DNA of 64,000 bases from Actinernus sp. WN-2022 (GCA_030867875.1 JAOWCC010000263.1:1-64000), one strand, 5' to 3'; numbered from the stretch's first letter, positions 33,536-45,849 are shown. Notes: generated by a model not told the origin, from the letters alone. A program made the numbers and translations.

Positions 33536-33840
33536 TATTTGAGATATTATGTCAAAATTAATGCCCTACTTGCTGCATCCATTTGCTTCTCAAGTGCCTC
33601 TTAAATGTGTATGTTGTGAATACCTTTTTGAAGCAACAAATCCCCGAACATATCGTTATAATATTTGAGGCAATTAAACAGCAATCTCTCGCCGGAGTTG
33701 CCGTTTGGTTCGAGATAGGGAGAGAGTTACCGTTTGTAAATCATGCAGCAGAAAAGTAGAAAAGCATGGAAGGATAAAGAAATACGCTTTTACGGGAAAG
33801 AACAGTTCATTGAAGCGGAGTAACATCCGTAAGACTAAAA
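33536..33840. mobile_element. Copy 3 of the outer element family, diverged and in opposite orientation
   Basis: ATTTGCTTCTCAAGTGCCTC, GAAGCAACAAAT and AAGTAGAAAAGCATG match the inverse of 18060-18400 with many changes. On the plus strand it reads KCVCCEYLFEATNP (about 33600) and VCKSCSRKVEKHGRI (33735-33780), the same CxxC...CxxC layout as the minus strand of copies 1 and 2, with a stop between the two halves. Confidence 0.65.
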
Positions 33841-33997
33841 ATATATGCAAATTTACCACCATTAATTCCAATCAAGTCATCATCAGCGTTGCCGTCACTT
33901 GGATCTTAAATCTGAGCGGTCGTCGTAGTTTAATAACATATGTTGGTCGTCCTAGCCAGCCAGCCAACCAGTCAAAACAGTCCTCCCCTCCCTCACC

Positions 33998-34262
33998 AGC
34001 CAAAAAGGTGGTGGGTCTCGGGTACAACCCCTCAGTCACCAGCCAAAAAGGTGGTGGGTCTCGGGTACAACCCCCTCTCTCACCAGCCCCAAAACGGTGG
34101 TGGGTCTCGGGTACAACCCCGTCTCTCACCAGCCAAAAAGGTGGTGGATCTCGGGTACAACCCCCTCTCTCACCAGCCAAAAAGGTGGTGGATCTCGGGT
34201 ACAATCTCCCTCCCTCATTATCCAAAAAGGTTGGTGGTGTCGGGTCATACCCCACCCCCTAA
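33998..34262. repeat. 44-bp minisatellite, about six units
   Basis: Units begin CCAGCCAAAAAGGTGGTGG and continue TCTCGGGTACAACCCC; lengths vary from 43 to 46 bp, the last being degenerate. Open frames on both strands over this block are translations of the repeat. Confidence 0.85.
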
Positions 34263-34335
34263 AATTGGGTCCCTAGCCAGGACCATTGTTTTGACCTCCT
34301 CCCTAATGGCTATGGTTAGTAGCGGGTAAGTCCGG

Positions 34336-34610
34336 GGGGAGGGGTACTCCCGTGCATACACTATACGGGTATGTGCCGCCCCAAACGGTATGGTTTTCGA
34401 GCTGTTTTAGTCTGAAATAGGGTCATGAATTTCGCATTTTTAGTCAGGAATGGGGTATGATCTTAACAGGTAAGTATGAGACCGCACATGTTCATATATT
34501 TCTCTTCTTATGAAATAATACAAGTATGAAAAAGGGTATGGAAAATCTTATATTTTGGTCTGAAATAGGATCAGGGTTTTGAGAACCGGATAGCACACTC
34601 CCACCAGAAG
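34336..34610. repeat. Dispersed-repeat fragment with GGGTATGTGCCGCCCC
   Basis: G-rich start (GGGGGGAGGGGTACTCCCG), repeated TCTGAAATAGG(G/A)TCA phrases, and a partly inverted end (GCACACTCCCACC). It resembles the G-run element at 18634-19250; no target duplication was found. Confidence 0.45.
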
Positions 34611-35384
34611 TTCCTGATATATTTGGGTATAGTACGACCCTCCTGGCCGAGGCTTTGATGTGAGACAAAAACAATAGCCAACTCTCCCCTCAGTCGAAAT
34701 TACACCATATAAAAACAATTGCTATCCTTTTACTCGCGCATCGGTTAAACCGGTTAAACCGGTACACTGTTATTTTACATTGGGAAGGCATTCAACCTTG
34801 TTCGCCATCGTACTTTACATGTGACGCTAAAAACTCTATATGCGAGTAGGAGTTTTCAATTTGATAAATGATTTTCTAAGACCTAAATAAAGTTAGACCG
34901 AGAGTAAAGTTCTCACGACTGCTTCTCAAATATAGGTGTTTCACAGGGAACTAAGCTTGGCCCTGACATGTTCCTGTAGTAGCGATCAATGATATAACTG
35001 TCTCGCACCAGTTCAACCGTGGAAAGGTACTCATGACACTTACGATCACGGAAATCATTTCCAAAGGAAACCTAAGTCCAGTCTTCTGCAATCGATCAGA
35101 ATTAAACCTAGAGCGCGGTATTTACTCCAGTCCCTCCCCCCTAGGTAGTGGTGCAGTATTGGTATATCTTAGGCCGGGTAGAAAGTGTGGGCGCCCTGTG
35201 ATGTGCATTTTCGCAAAAGCTTGGTACTAAAAAGTCTATTATATTCAATATTAACGTGGTGCACATCTATTCCTGTAGGCAGTTCATCAAAATACCGCCG
35301 CCTATCACAAACAGGATTTCGGCATAATAAGGCCTTATTCACAGGGAAGTGCGCGCATGCGCCTGTTGAACAAGACCACTGCAG
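34611..35384. other. No recognisable gene; 3-prime flank of the secreted-protein gene
   Basis: No second gene seen. Polyadenylation of the minus-strand gene should occur here; AATAAA-like sequence on that strand was not placed with certainty. Confidence 0.3.
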
Positions 35385-38300
35385 CTACAGATCGCAGTTT
35401 CGATTACTAAGGCATATCTTGAGCTGTGCGTAGGGACTTCTCCAGCAGGATCCTAACGATATGCTGCCCTTCTCATCACCGTAAATGTAGGAATCTGGTG
35501 TTGACATAGACTTCAATGAAAGTAGGCCTCCGAGTCCAGATGTTTCCTGAAATAGGTTGCTTACGCCTACAATTCCTGCCGTTTGCTGTGAGTTGAAACG
35601 AAAAGAAACATTTAAGAACAGGTTTAATACTTTGTATTCCTAAACAAGACAAAACAGGTTATTATATGACCCGTACGGCCTCCCGCGCGTTTTCCTTTCA
35701 GGACCATTTACAAAAGTCACGTGATGGGGCAGTACGTGTACGGTCGTGACCGGGCCGGAAAAAGCAGTCCGGCCCTGCTCGATTTTAATTTTGCTTGTTG
35801 TTTTTCCATTTGAAAGCGGTCATATGATTAAAAAACTTATTAACTGGGTTACGTCAGGCCGAATGGGAAAATATTTGGCTCAACCTCGTTCCCAGGGCCC
35901 TTTCCCTTCCCTTGGGGGCGAAGGGAAAGGACCCTGGGAACGAGGTTGTATTTGGCTCTAGTTCAATTTGTACGTGCACTCGGTCCATACGTCATGGCCT
36001 CGAGCCAGATATTTTCCGTCCGGCCCTCCCTCAGTCAATAAGTACCTACTATCGCACATGCAGAATCGGCATTGGGTATTTCACTGTGCTCAACATGGCA
36101 TTTCCGCTGACCGGCTTCGTTCGTAGTACGATAAGGGATGGACTTGTGTTAAGTACCGTGTAAAGGCATACTCTTCGTACAATAATGAAATATCACGTAA
36201 ATTATGGTATTCATTGATATAGCGCAAATTTATAACATGAATATAATTATTCATATATATGCGCCAGCTTCAAACGGGGACTCACTCGTAATAACGATTG
36301 CTTTAATTGGTTCCCAGACAGGCACTACAAGAGCTACGATCTAAACCCGATTTGAATAGATTTCCAAATGTGGTGGATAGGACTTAAGTGTAAAATTCAG
36401 TCACGTTCCGATCATGTACTCACTCCTAACTTACTGCCCCAACTACTCACAGCTCGGACGTAAACCACTAAATTAGTCCTTTCTTTTTTTACGTGTTCAT
36501 GATTTCATGTGTTTGATAACGCCAACACATGGATTTGGTGTCGAAATGAGCACGGAATATATCCAAAAACATAGATCCAAAAAATACGTCATCTTGGATA
36601 TGTGACGTCACAAGTGGAACACACAGAACCGGAAGTTCCTAAATGTAGCACTTCACTTCAATGCACGACACTGTGCATTGCATGTAAACTCTAATTCCCT
36701 TTGTCTGAAGTCTCCGCTATGACAAGGCTCGCTATCGTGCCCACCAGCCGCTCTTTCGTGGTCATGGGTTCCACTTGTGAGCATTCGTACACCAAAAATC
36801 ACGGATTTTACCGTTTATCATTCGAATTTGATCAAATAACCCTCAAATTCGTTTTCTATGAGTGATTCTGCATTAGGTTCGAGTCGGTGGTATTAGAGTG
36901 GTTTACCTGCCCTTTAAAACCTCCAGAATTTTGTACGGGACACGGGGTACAGTGAAAAGTATGACGTATGGTTGCAATGTTGCGTAGGAAATGTTGCGCG
37001 AAACAACAATGGTTTGTAAAGTGTGGTGCTTACCTGAAGTGTTACTTCCATCCCTTGGGCTGTTAGGGCGAAGTCGGTATCTGCCGCCCAATGAATGCTC
37101 AACTGCACATATCCTCCGCGTCCTAGATACTTTCTAATTATGAACTCTGTAAAATGAGATGAATTCATAAACAGACAGAATGAATGAATAAACCCAGCCT
37201 CCTGATAAAGCGAATATCGAGAAATCGTTTTTTTCCCAAATGCAAGAAGTTTCGATGCTAATTAATGTCCATGCGATTCAAATTTAATTTTTACAATTAT
37301 TACAAAATCTAGAGAGCAGGCCCCGCATCAGTGAAGTAGTAATCGCAATATTGCATGTCAGTGACATCTAGCCTCCTCCGCAGGCAACTCCTAATTATAA
37401 TCGTAAAAAATCGAGAAAAAATATGTAAAACCGGGCTTCCTGTGGTAAGAGAGGGACGAGCAAGGGTCTGAGGACGAAACTCGCGGCTTCGTCGCTCGTC
37501 GGATCCTCGAGGCTTCTCCGGTCGCCGGATCTAAAATATATTAAGAGTTGCCTGCGGAGGTCAGGCTAAGTGACATCCTGGCAGCCCACATTTCTCACTA
37601 CCTTTACTCCGTTTTTACTGCTATAAATATATAATAATATTATGTTTGCGTTCACAATGATTTGTGATTTGAATAAGACTTTGAACTTTAAAGTATATGA
37701 GGTCACAGCCCCCGTAATCACGATAATCACTGCTAGCTGAACGGCTAAAAAGTGTTCCTATTGCTGAAATGTGAAATGACCGGAAACAGTCAGTTTTGAG
37801 TATAAAATAATGCAGTTTACACCCCCGTGTACACCGAGCTAGGCAAGTGTTTACATTGCATTGCAACACATTATCAGTTGACATGAGCTGACATTATCTG
37901 CTTACATCTTACACCCGAATGTAAACTAATCGAGAATTTCGATGACTTACTTGAAGAGTGATTATCAAATGCTTGTCCGTCGAATGCAACGCGTGGCTTG
38001 CTGTCACTTTCGCCTTGTACTACTCTTAGAACGTTGTAGATATCACAGGAAGGCGTAGAGATTATGAATGCAGTAATAGACTGCATTTGGATCGGAGCAC
38101 ACTGCCCACGCGAGATAACAAGTAGCACCGCAGCCGCCTGCCAAGAAATATACACAAATCTTTATAAATGCTTAGGAAAATCCAATGATAGGGTTCTAAG
38201 TCTTAAAGCTTATTAACACCGCCCGTTCTCCAGGAGGAAACCTCTAGAAGATCGCAGAAAACTAACGCTTAATCCGCTTGTAATAATCTCATAATGTTAC

Positions 38301-41300
38301 AAGCATTGTATTAGAGCAGCATTAATTCCCGTGAAGAAAACTACTCAACTGTGTTAAAATAAACCGGCTCAGTCAGAAGAATATTAACCTAGAACCACTA
38401 ATTACAGCGATCCTCAGTCACGTGACCTTTGGGAATAAACGTCGTGTTCCGTGGTGGACGTCAATCAAGGAAAACACGTTGATTGGAACTTGAACACTTC
38501 TGTGGTGCGAAATGAGTTCTTCAAAGGCTTGTAAAAGCACCGTCGAGTTTTATTCCAATAAGCGGTTCTGGTCTTTGATATTTTCAAGACTTCGTCCGAG
38601 ATCTTTTCTAAAATCTGGATTCAAAATCGGTTACTGTTGCGTTAATTTTCTTGAAGCAACATTTTTGTCACGGGTGGACGGGTTGACCAATGAGAAGAAA
38701 TGAAGTGAAACTTATGATTGCGTCCACCAAAACATGACTTTAAGCGAATTTCTCTATTTCTTTTAAAGTGCATATGAAGCGAAAATTAAGTTTATGTAAT
38801 AGATAAAGAATGAGCGGCCGATCTTTAGGTTGCAAACGGTGAAGTCTGCCAAATCTGTATCAGATTTGGAGATCACTTAACGGTCGGTGATTTCCTTCAT
38901 GAATTATTAATAAGTTTGATAAATAATTTTAAAATGCTTTCGAAATGAGGAATAATGACATTTTCCGTCTGTCAATATCTCATCTCGTTTCAGAGATATT
39001 CAAGTTTTTGTAATATGCAAATGAATGACCCATGACGTCACGTTGGTTGCACAGAGTGGAGACAAATCACAAAATGAAGAATATCTCTGCAAATATTGGA
39101 TAAAAATTACTGAAACTTTGCACATGTATGACACTATGCAAAGTAATGTAATTTCTGACGTTTGAGCGACGCAAGAGCGATATAGTCCGAAATGGATATT
39201 CTGCCGGCACGGTAAAGAGGTTTGGGAAGGAGACGATAGCATTATGGGTAATGCTTGAATGCTTCGAGCGGGAAAAATAGTCATTCTAGGCCAGTCAGCT
39301 CCACGTTTGTTTCGAAATTATTTTATATATCTTATTGATTATAGCATGGTTACTTTGTATTAACTTAGTAAGTCGATAGTTAGTTTTCTAGCCCTCGGAG
39401 AATTCGGTTTCCTGCATTAGGTCGAGGAGTACGTTTCCGCACATTTCCACGTTATTTGGCCACAACCCCAGGGTGTTTTTTTTCGTGGTTTTAGCGGCTT
39501 TTCGGATCTGGCAGTTTCTCATTAGTTAAGATTACAATTTATACTAATTACTTAATTGTATTAGAGTACGGAGTTGTCTGGCGACTATCCCACAATAAAC
39601 TATACTTATGAAGTCTCTTGTCAGTGTAGTCAGAATCACATCATAGTGCAAATTATGGTGTTGCCATGGAAACTGTCATGGCCCCACGCACCTTTCACCT
39701 TGAACATAAAATTCCAATTTCTCTCCTTGTTACAAAAAATAAGGTGCTTAAACTAATCACATACAATGCCTATATTGTTCCAAATCTTATTTTGAACCCA
39801 CACCCAAAAAACTGTGTTTGACAAAGAAGAAATTAGGTAAGTTTGTGTTATCTGTAGTGGAATTCTGGGGCCAGAGTGTTTCCATGGCAACATCATAATT
39901 TGCACAATGATGTGTATTTTCCATAGTTCCACATATGTGCAAAGTTTTAATAGTCTATCCGATATTTGCAGAGATATTTTTCATTTTGTGATCTGTCTCC
40001 AGGCTGTGCAACCAACGTGACGTCATAGGTAATCTCATTTGCATATTACAAAAACCTGAATATCTCTGAAACGAGATGAGATATTGACAAACGGAAAATG
40101 TCATTATTCCTCATTTCGAAACCGTTTTAAAATTAGATCAACAAAATTTTTGGCGCTTCATATGCACTTTAAGGTAATTCACATTTTCGTATTGTCACCG
40201 TTCGCCTCGTTTTCATGAGCGCTTTACATGAAATATTCAAAATGGCGGAGAGATTATTCCCAAAGTCGTCCCATGTTCGTTCAGTTACCGTGATTTACCG
40301 ACAATCTCTAACTATATATTGGTGTTAAAACCTAAAGTAAACTTGTAATAATTAATAAGTACAGCACCCCTAAAGCGACCACTAACTCCACAAACTTAAG
40401 ATCCGATGTGATCAGGCAATTAGTTATCGATATAACTAGTACACCTAACAGGTAGTGAATGCTGCTCCGCTCAGTTAAGGAAGTGTATTAGAAGAGAACT
40501 TACAGTAGCACTTTGGCAGGAAAAATAGATTACTGGGTGATAAAAATGCCAAGGTGTTAGATGAATATATTTTGTAGCTTTGGGGCTATCGTGCAACTGA
40601 ATCCTGTTTGAGTTGTGGTGTGTAACTCAAAAGTTGTGGCGATTTATTTTCATTTTGTCCCGACATATCAACGATCTTCTGGTGAATTTCCTGAGCCTAC
40701 CAATTCCCAACATTTTCTTAAGATTCCCGGCACAACAAACTGCTGTTCTCCCCGGAAATCAACCGTAATTGGGAATGTAATTGTAAATGCTAATTGTATT
40801 TTGAACCGGCTGCTTGACTTTATCAAAGCCAATAGAAGAAAATTATTTGCTGCTCGCCATCTTGATAACAGGAGAGATCTTGCTCTTTGGAAACTGATAG
40901 TTCACACAGTTAGAAAGAGTTCGCCTACACGTCTACACTTCAACAAATTCCGATGATTACACAAGGATTGCATACACAGAAATGCATTAAAGAACGGTTG
41001 AACGTAGTTAGCTCAAACAATGCAGATTCCACCTCGTGTAATGTCACGTGACGATCAGATCCGTGCAAAGCAGTGTGGTAAAAAAAGACAATAGAAGTGA
41101 TGCATTGTGGTAAAAAAAGAAATCGAGATTTGGACCCGCTTACAGATTAGAACTGATGCCTTGCTCGCTCGCTTCAGGCTCCCTCGCTGCGGCAGCAATT
41201 ATCAAAAACGAGTTCAAGTGTTTGACCATGATATCAAAATAATCCCAGTAATGGCGGACAGGATTTTACCGGTAAACTCTCCTAAAATTTTGTGGTTTAA

Positions 41301-42843
41301 CTTGCCCATTTGGAAATATTTTTTACTGTTTCGGATATTTCTAACACTGATTGACCTATTGACACTGAAAAAGTGGCAAATCGAAATGGTAAATTTTCGT
41401 CGTAGTGGCACTTTAATTCCTCTGCAATAGAAGTAGTAATCGACACTAGAACAAGACACTATTAGGGATTTTGAAAGTAAGCAAACAATTCTTTCATTTC
41501 GGTAACGGAACCAGTTAAAATAATCAGTGGACCTTTCTTTAATACCTGTGTGAACTGAAGATGTTGCCGTCTGAAAAACTTACACTATCAAATTTTACTC
41601 AAGAATATATGTTTTCACACTTTAAAAAGCGATTGGGCTGTGGACGTCGTAAAACAGGTAAATACGAGCTTTTAAGACGATAGTTTGGTGAATAGTTAAG
41701 ATACATGTGACTTTGCATTTGGTCTTGAAAACCCACTATATCACATCGATTAAAATATGATGTCAGTCATTAATGTGGCCCGATCTGTTGTGCACTATCA
41801 TATACTCCACTGCATTTAAAGGACGTCAGAATTAGCGTTAAATTGGCCCCACGGTTTTTTTGAAGCCATTTCTAATTGTAGACACTATATTAGTTGACTT
41901 TCGATTTTCTAGATGTTTTTTTTTCCTAGCGAAATCAAGATCAGTAACGTAACTAAAGTTAATTCGGAAGTTTAAATTCATTAAATGAGTATTAAGTGAT
42001 TTCCTGTATTTAAATCAGAATTAATTCTGGTACACAGCACGTGAACAAACTTAACCATGCTCAAAAGCGCTAAATCCTTTAAGTCTAAAAGTCATAAAGA
42101 AACACAAGTCGTTGGCGAATCTGATTAAAGATCATCACTATAAAATTATAATGTGTGAGACCTCAGAAGACCCTTTCAACAGTAATTCAATAAGGTATTC
42201 AAATCAACTTCTGAATTGAAACCGATGCAACGAAGAAAGGCCGTTGAGAGCGATGTGAATTCTTCATGAAAGTAGTATTCTAGTGAAGCATCGGTTTTTA
42301 TTCAGTGAAACTCAGTCGATACACCATTTCAAAAACGGTTATCACAGAAAAACGACACACGATATGGATTGTAGTCTGGTAAATTCGTTTGTTTTGGGGG
42401 TCAAAAGCTTTAAGATGAATATTAATGATTTCCTTCGAATCGATTTTCGAATGATACCAAATTTTCGCATTACATTCGAATTATTCGTTAGATATCGTGC
42501 GTAGCTAGACATATATAAACACAATCCTTTGCCATCTGTTCGTGACACCCTTTTTGAAATCGGTGTATAAACCCACCATATAAATTAACTAACTGTACTC
42601 TAATTGACTTACTAGTTCAGTGTTCCAAAGCGTACTCTGTTAGTACGATTAAAAGAGAGGAAACAAAACAAAAACAAACGAAATCTAAGTCTTCGAAAAT
42701 AAAAATAAGGCCGTAGCAATCTCCTATTATATAAAAAATCGAGAAAAAAAATCTACGAAATTACCCAGGTTGACAACAAAAGCACGATGAATAATTGTAA
42801 AATAGAAAACAAAACAAACCTGTAACATTGCGATAATGATCAT
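35385..42843 (-). CDS. Four-exon gene for a secreted protein of about 174 aa, family unknown
   Basis: Exons on the minus strand: 42820-42843 (ATG, 24 nt), 37951-38137 (187 nt), 37034-37146 (113 nt), 35385-35585 (201 nt, TAG stop at 35385-35387). Every intron is GT-AG (donors GTTTGT, GTAAGT, GTAAGC; acceptors CTTGGCAG, TTTTACAG, ACTCACAG) and phases match (0, 1, 0), giving 525 nt. The N-terminus MIIIAMLQ joins AAAVLLVISRGQC, an excellent signal peptide split by a 4.7 kb intron, with likely cleavage before APIQ. The mature part has Cys residues in TPSCDIY and a C-terminal cluster (SCWRSP, KICLSNRNCDL). No membrane anchor or known domain recognised. Extra exons in the 1.4 kb last intron cannot be excluded. 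Introns hold elements at 35881, 37369, 38767 and 41245. Confidence 0.72.
35872..35957. mobile_element. 68-bp hairpin element with 9-bp duplication
   Basis: TATTTGGCT at 35872-35880 and 35949-35957 flanks a hairpin (35881-35948) with arms beginning CAACCTCGTTCCCAGGG and a short G-rich centre. It lies in the last intron of the secreted-protein gene. Confidence 0.85.
37360..37577. mobile_element. 200-bp Mutator-like MITE with 9-bp duplication
   Basis: AGTGACATC at 37360-37368 and 37569-37577 flanks 37369-37568. Ends begin TAGCCTCCTCCGCAGGCAAC and, inward from the right, TAGCCTGACCTCCGCAGGCA. It sits in the intron between exons 2 and 3. The TAGCCT start is shared with the outer element at 22611. 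Confidence 0.8.
38763..40172. mobile_element. Large TTAA-flanked palindromic element, 1.4 kb
   Basis: TTAA at 38763-38766 and 40169-40172 flanks 38767-40168. The ends read AGTGCATATGAAGCG(A/C)(C/A)AAA, and long arms (about 38767-39150 and 39880-40168) pair through AGATATTCA(A/G)GTTTTTGTAA, GACGTCACGTTGGTTGCACA and TTTGCACATATG-type blocks. The centre shows no coding frame. Located in intron 1 of the secreted-protein gene. Confidence 0.8.
41245..41416. mobile_element. Truncated copy of the AGTGCCACTACGA TTAA family
   Basis: The right end CGTCGTAGTGGCACT followed by TTAA (41413-41416), with upstream blocks (AATGGCGGACA, GGAAATATTTTTTACTG), matches 10975-11140. No left end found. Confidence 0.6.
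41561..41657 (+). CDS. Possible first coding exon, unidentified
   Basis: ATG at 41561 in a GAAGATG context opens 32 codons (MLPSEKLTLSNFTQEY..., ending CGRRKT) up to a GTAAAT donor at 41658. It lies on the opposite strand within intron 1 of the secreted-protein gene. No family recognised and no partner exon found; it may be chance. Confidence 0.22.
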
Positions 42844-43663
42844 AGCTGCAGTGCCCTCTTACTATATGAACCGAAATATGAAATTCAGTCCAACAACAAA
42901 ACTTTAACAAACTTGGAAATAAGTATACTGAGTCTCAAATGCACGCTGTTTTTATACCTCTCAACTAGTACGTCTGGTTTGTGTCGTAATACTAATATTT
43001 CAAACAAAGGGATCATTTTCCTTGCTGCATCAGCTTTTCTTTTCTTTTCGAAGACCACCCAGGATTCCGCAGTAGATTTTATTGCGATGACTGTATTTGT
43101 TTATCCGCCGTTCTGCTGATAATATCGATATCCTAACTGAGAACGTTACATTCAGCCGTCTTCGGGATAATTCGATCTGAATACGTGACTGGGACATGTC
43201 TCTCAAAGGGTTCTTCCCAGGTCCACGGGAGGGTCAATGCCTTGCGATTGAATTCTCCAGAACTAAATTAATCCAGCCCTAATTCTTAAGGACTTCTTTT
43301 GTTGATATTACGATTTTCCCAACTTGATTTTCCACAAGACTTTATAATCGTTTTTCTTGTAAAACAAATGTCTTACTTGATATTGTGTTATATGTGTTGA
43401 CATGAAAGCAAGTACCGAGGAAGTTATAAAATAATGCCAAGTTAAGTCTGTCAAACATAAACAAAGGAAAATAGAAGTTGTCTTATGTACCCTCGGAGGT
43501 GCCTATGAAAATGAGTTTATATAATTTAAAGTAGTTTTATCATATCAGTGACCGTCTCAGATCAAGCTGATAAATCAAGGGTGATAATGAATACGTAAAC
43601 CAGTTAAAATAAGACTGACCTTAATACTATATAATTATGTTGTCCTGTTTTAGCTAGTCTGTC
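42844..43663. other. Presumed promoter side of the minus-strand secreted-protein gene; no other gene seen
   Basis: Upstream of the ATG at 42843. No clear TATA box or CpG cluster was identified. The plus-strand frame at 42913-43119 has no motif. Confidence 0.3.
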
Positions 43664-44220
43664 TTAAAGTGCCTATAACCCTTCTTGCAATTTTTTATAG
43701 CTATGAACCTCCGAAAAGTTTTGAATACTTCTGTGAAGAGGTTTTGGTTTACAGTGTATACTTTATGTTCTACGCTTGTTTGAAATCATGTAAATTTAAC
43801 CTTTCCTAATCTATGACCGCGTAAGTAAAAGTAAAAGCCTGGGTCGATTCCTGGGTAGACGTCATCTTGCCGTCATATGATTAATTCGACTTTGCAATCA
43901 TTTGAAGAAATACTTAACATGTTGACTAAAATGACTTTTTTCTTTACTAACAACTCACAAACTGTGTATATTTTCAATGCATCGATGTTGTTGTGATAGA
44001 AAGGCGCCATGGAGAATCATGCATTAATGAGATGACGTCTACCCAGTGATCGACCCAGGCTTTTCCTTATGGGTCAGGAAAGGTCAAATTTGCGCGATTT
44101 CAAAAGAATCGTAGAACATTGAGTATTCTCTGTAAGCCAAAACTTTCTTCACAGAAGTACTCAAAACTTCTCGAAGGTTCATAGCTATAAAACTTGCAAG
44201 AAGGGTTATAGGCACTTTAA
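43664..44220. mobile_element. TTAA-flanked palindromic MITE, AGTGCCTATAACCC family
   Basis: TTAA at 43664-43667 and 44217-44220 flanks 549 bp whose ends pair for about 90 bp starting AGTGCCTATAACCCTTCTTG. An inner pair around ACCCAGG/CCTGGGT (GCCTGGGTCGATTCCTGGGT and its inverse near 44050) extends the palindrome. The same terminus is found in the element inside the OTU frame at 60594. Confidence 0.85.
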
Positions 44221-44344
44221 TATATGAAAACTCTGTCAGTATTTGTGAGAACTCACACGGTGTATACGAGTACTATTGAGTTATTGCCAGACTTTCATCG
44301 TTAAAGACTGCGCATGTCGGCAACACCAAATGACACCGTACCGA

Positions 44345-44641
44345 CGCACCGAGGGCTAGAGGAATGCTGTGGCTGCAGCAGCAAGTATCGTGATAGGGAC
44401 CATATACGAATTCTTGAAGAATAGTACGGCTGGGCTTAGGAAGAAATTGAATGATGGTATGGACAAGCTTGGGAAGAGATTGAAAGATCTTGGTAAAAAG
44501 GCAGCAGCCGCAATACCAGGATTAATTGGAAAAATTGCCAAGCTCATATTTAGTGCAGCAAGGGAAGGCGTCTGTCAATTAAAGGCATATTATGTTATTC
44601 AAGTTGCGTTAAGAAGTGTTGTGTGCATGAGAGTGCTTTAG
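44345..44641 (+). pseudogene. Fragment encoding a Lys/Gly-rich amphipathic helix region, unidentified
   Basis: The open frame from about 44369 encodes IYEFLKNSTAGLRKKLNDG, LGKRLKDLGKKAAAAIPGL and IGKIAKLIFSAAREG before losing coherence. The pattern of amphipathic helix then PGLIG-hydrophobic helix resembles C-terminal segments of TE-associated proteins I recall from cnidarians and fish, but this is a recollection, not a match. No clear start or splice sites. Confidence 0.3.
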
Positions 44642-45000
44642 TCTTTCCTGAGTATATCTAAAGGCTATGGCAATCTTCCATCACACAATAAGACACACAT
44701 AGACATAAAAAGGAACTCTCAAGAGTAAAGAGGGTAATTTTAAAGTTATCATCTCCTACGCTTTATATTAATACAGGCTGAGAGGGCGGCTTATCAATAC
44801 ACTTCATGTGTGCGGTAATTCTATATACACCAGCGGAAATCAATGAAACACTACCCCAGGTGTAACCTATCATAGTTTTTCTTTACCTGCAAGCGGAAGT
44901 GCTCTCGAGGAAGTGATTAATGCAATACAGAGGCAGCAGTGCATTAGTCCGTGGCGATGACAGAAGAATAGTCATATAATTTCCTCAGCACTAAAATAAG

Positions 45001-45300
45001 TCATCATCATCATCATCATATTTCCTATCGAGAACTCAGTTCTCTTGAGGCGCTTCTGCAAAGATACACGTTTAGAAAACATGCATAATCCATCAGTTGC
45101 TTAAATTCTTTCTTATTCATCATCGTCTTTCGTAATTGACTCTCGTCAATACCAATCGCTGATGATAACTTTCTCCAACGATCGTAAGGATTATCAGATA
45201 TACAAAACAGAAATTGTTTCTGAAGACAATCATTTCCAAGACGAGTTATATGCGCAATATATTTTAGATGTTGTATTGTGCAAAAGTTCTTCACTTCTTC
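45001..45300 (-). pseudogene. LINE reverse-transcriptase C-terminal fragment with (ATG)n tail
   Basis: A minus-strand frame (45025-45294) reads HLKYIAHITRLGNDCLQKQF, RWRKLSSAIGI and MMNKKEFKQLM, resembling the C-terminal zone of LINE ORF2 proteins. It ends just before a (TGA)n microsatellite at 45002-45020, the usual LINE 3-prime tail. The 5-prime part is missing. Confidence 0.55.
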
Positions 45301-45849
45301 AGTTTTCGTTATCTTCCTCAGTTTCTCGTTGCTAATTTTATACTTATTTTATAATTTTATAAGTGTTCTTCTGTACATTTTGACACGAGGAGACCAATGC
45401 TGTTTGGTGTCCTGAACTATGATATCTCATCGTCGCAACAGAAAGATTTGACTTACGTACTTAAAAGTTATGAGCAGGTTTATCCGTACTATGCGCATGC
45501 GCTGTTTAGTGTCATCCGGCCTTGCATGCAGTCTCTTCAGACTCTTCAATCACAAGTACCATTATTCGAGCTCATTGAACGTATTCATAACGGCCGCCTC
45601 CTAATTTGCATAATTAACTGACTGTAGAGAGAAACTATGATTCTAGTATTTACACTGGTCAGGTATTTGTTTATGAAAGAAAAACTGAAATGATAGCCTG
45701 TAGCTCAGTGATAAGAGTTTACAGGATATATCAGCTTGATACTGAAACTCGTCAACAGCCGGCCAGAAACGAGAGACACCTATCTTGCAAGTCTGAAGCT
45801 GCAGGATGTGGTGGTTTTTGTTATTACCGTAGTTTCCGTTGAAGTGCGA

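Noticed and set aside
33705..34329. Frames of 127-185 codons over the 44-bp minisatellite
   Set aside because: Most of the length is repeat translation; only the first 45 codons of the 33705 frame carry the CxxC remnant already listed.
36094..36162. Short ATG frame MAFPLTGFVRSTIRDGL
   Set aside because: Only 22 codons, no splice donor in phase and no recognised motif.
45690..45760. tRNA-like A box (TAGCTCAGTGATAAGAG)
   Set aside because: No matching B box (GGTTCGANTCC) at the right distance and no cloverleaf could be drawn; perhaps a decayed SINE head, but unsupported.
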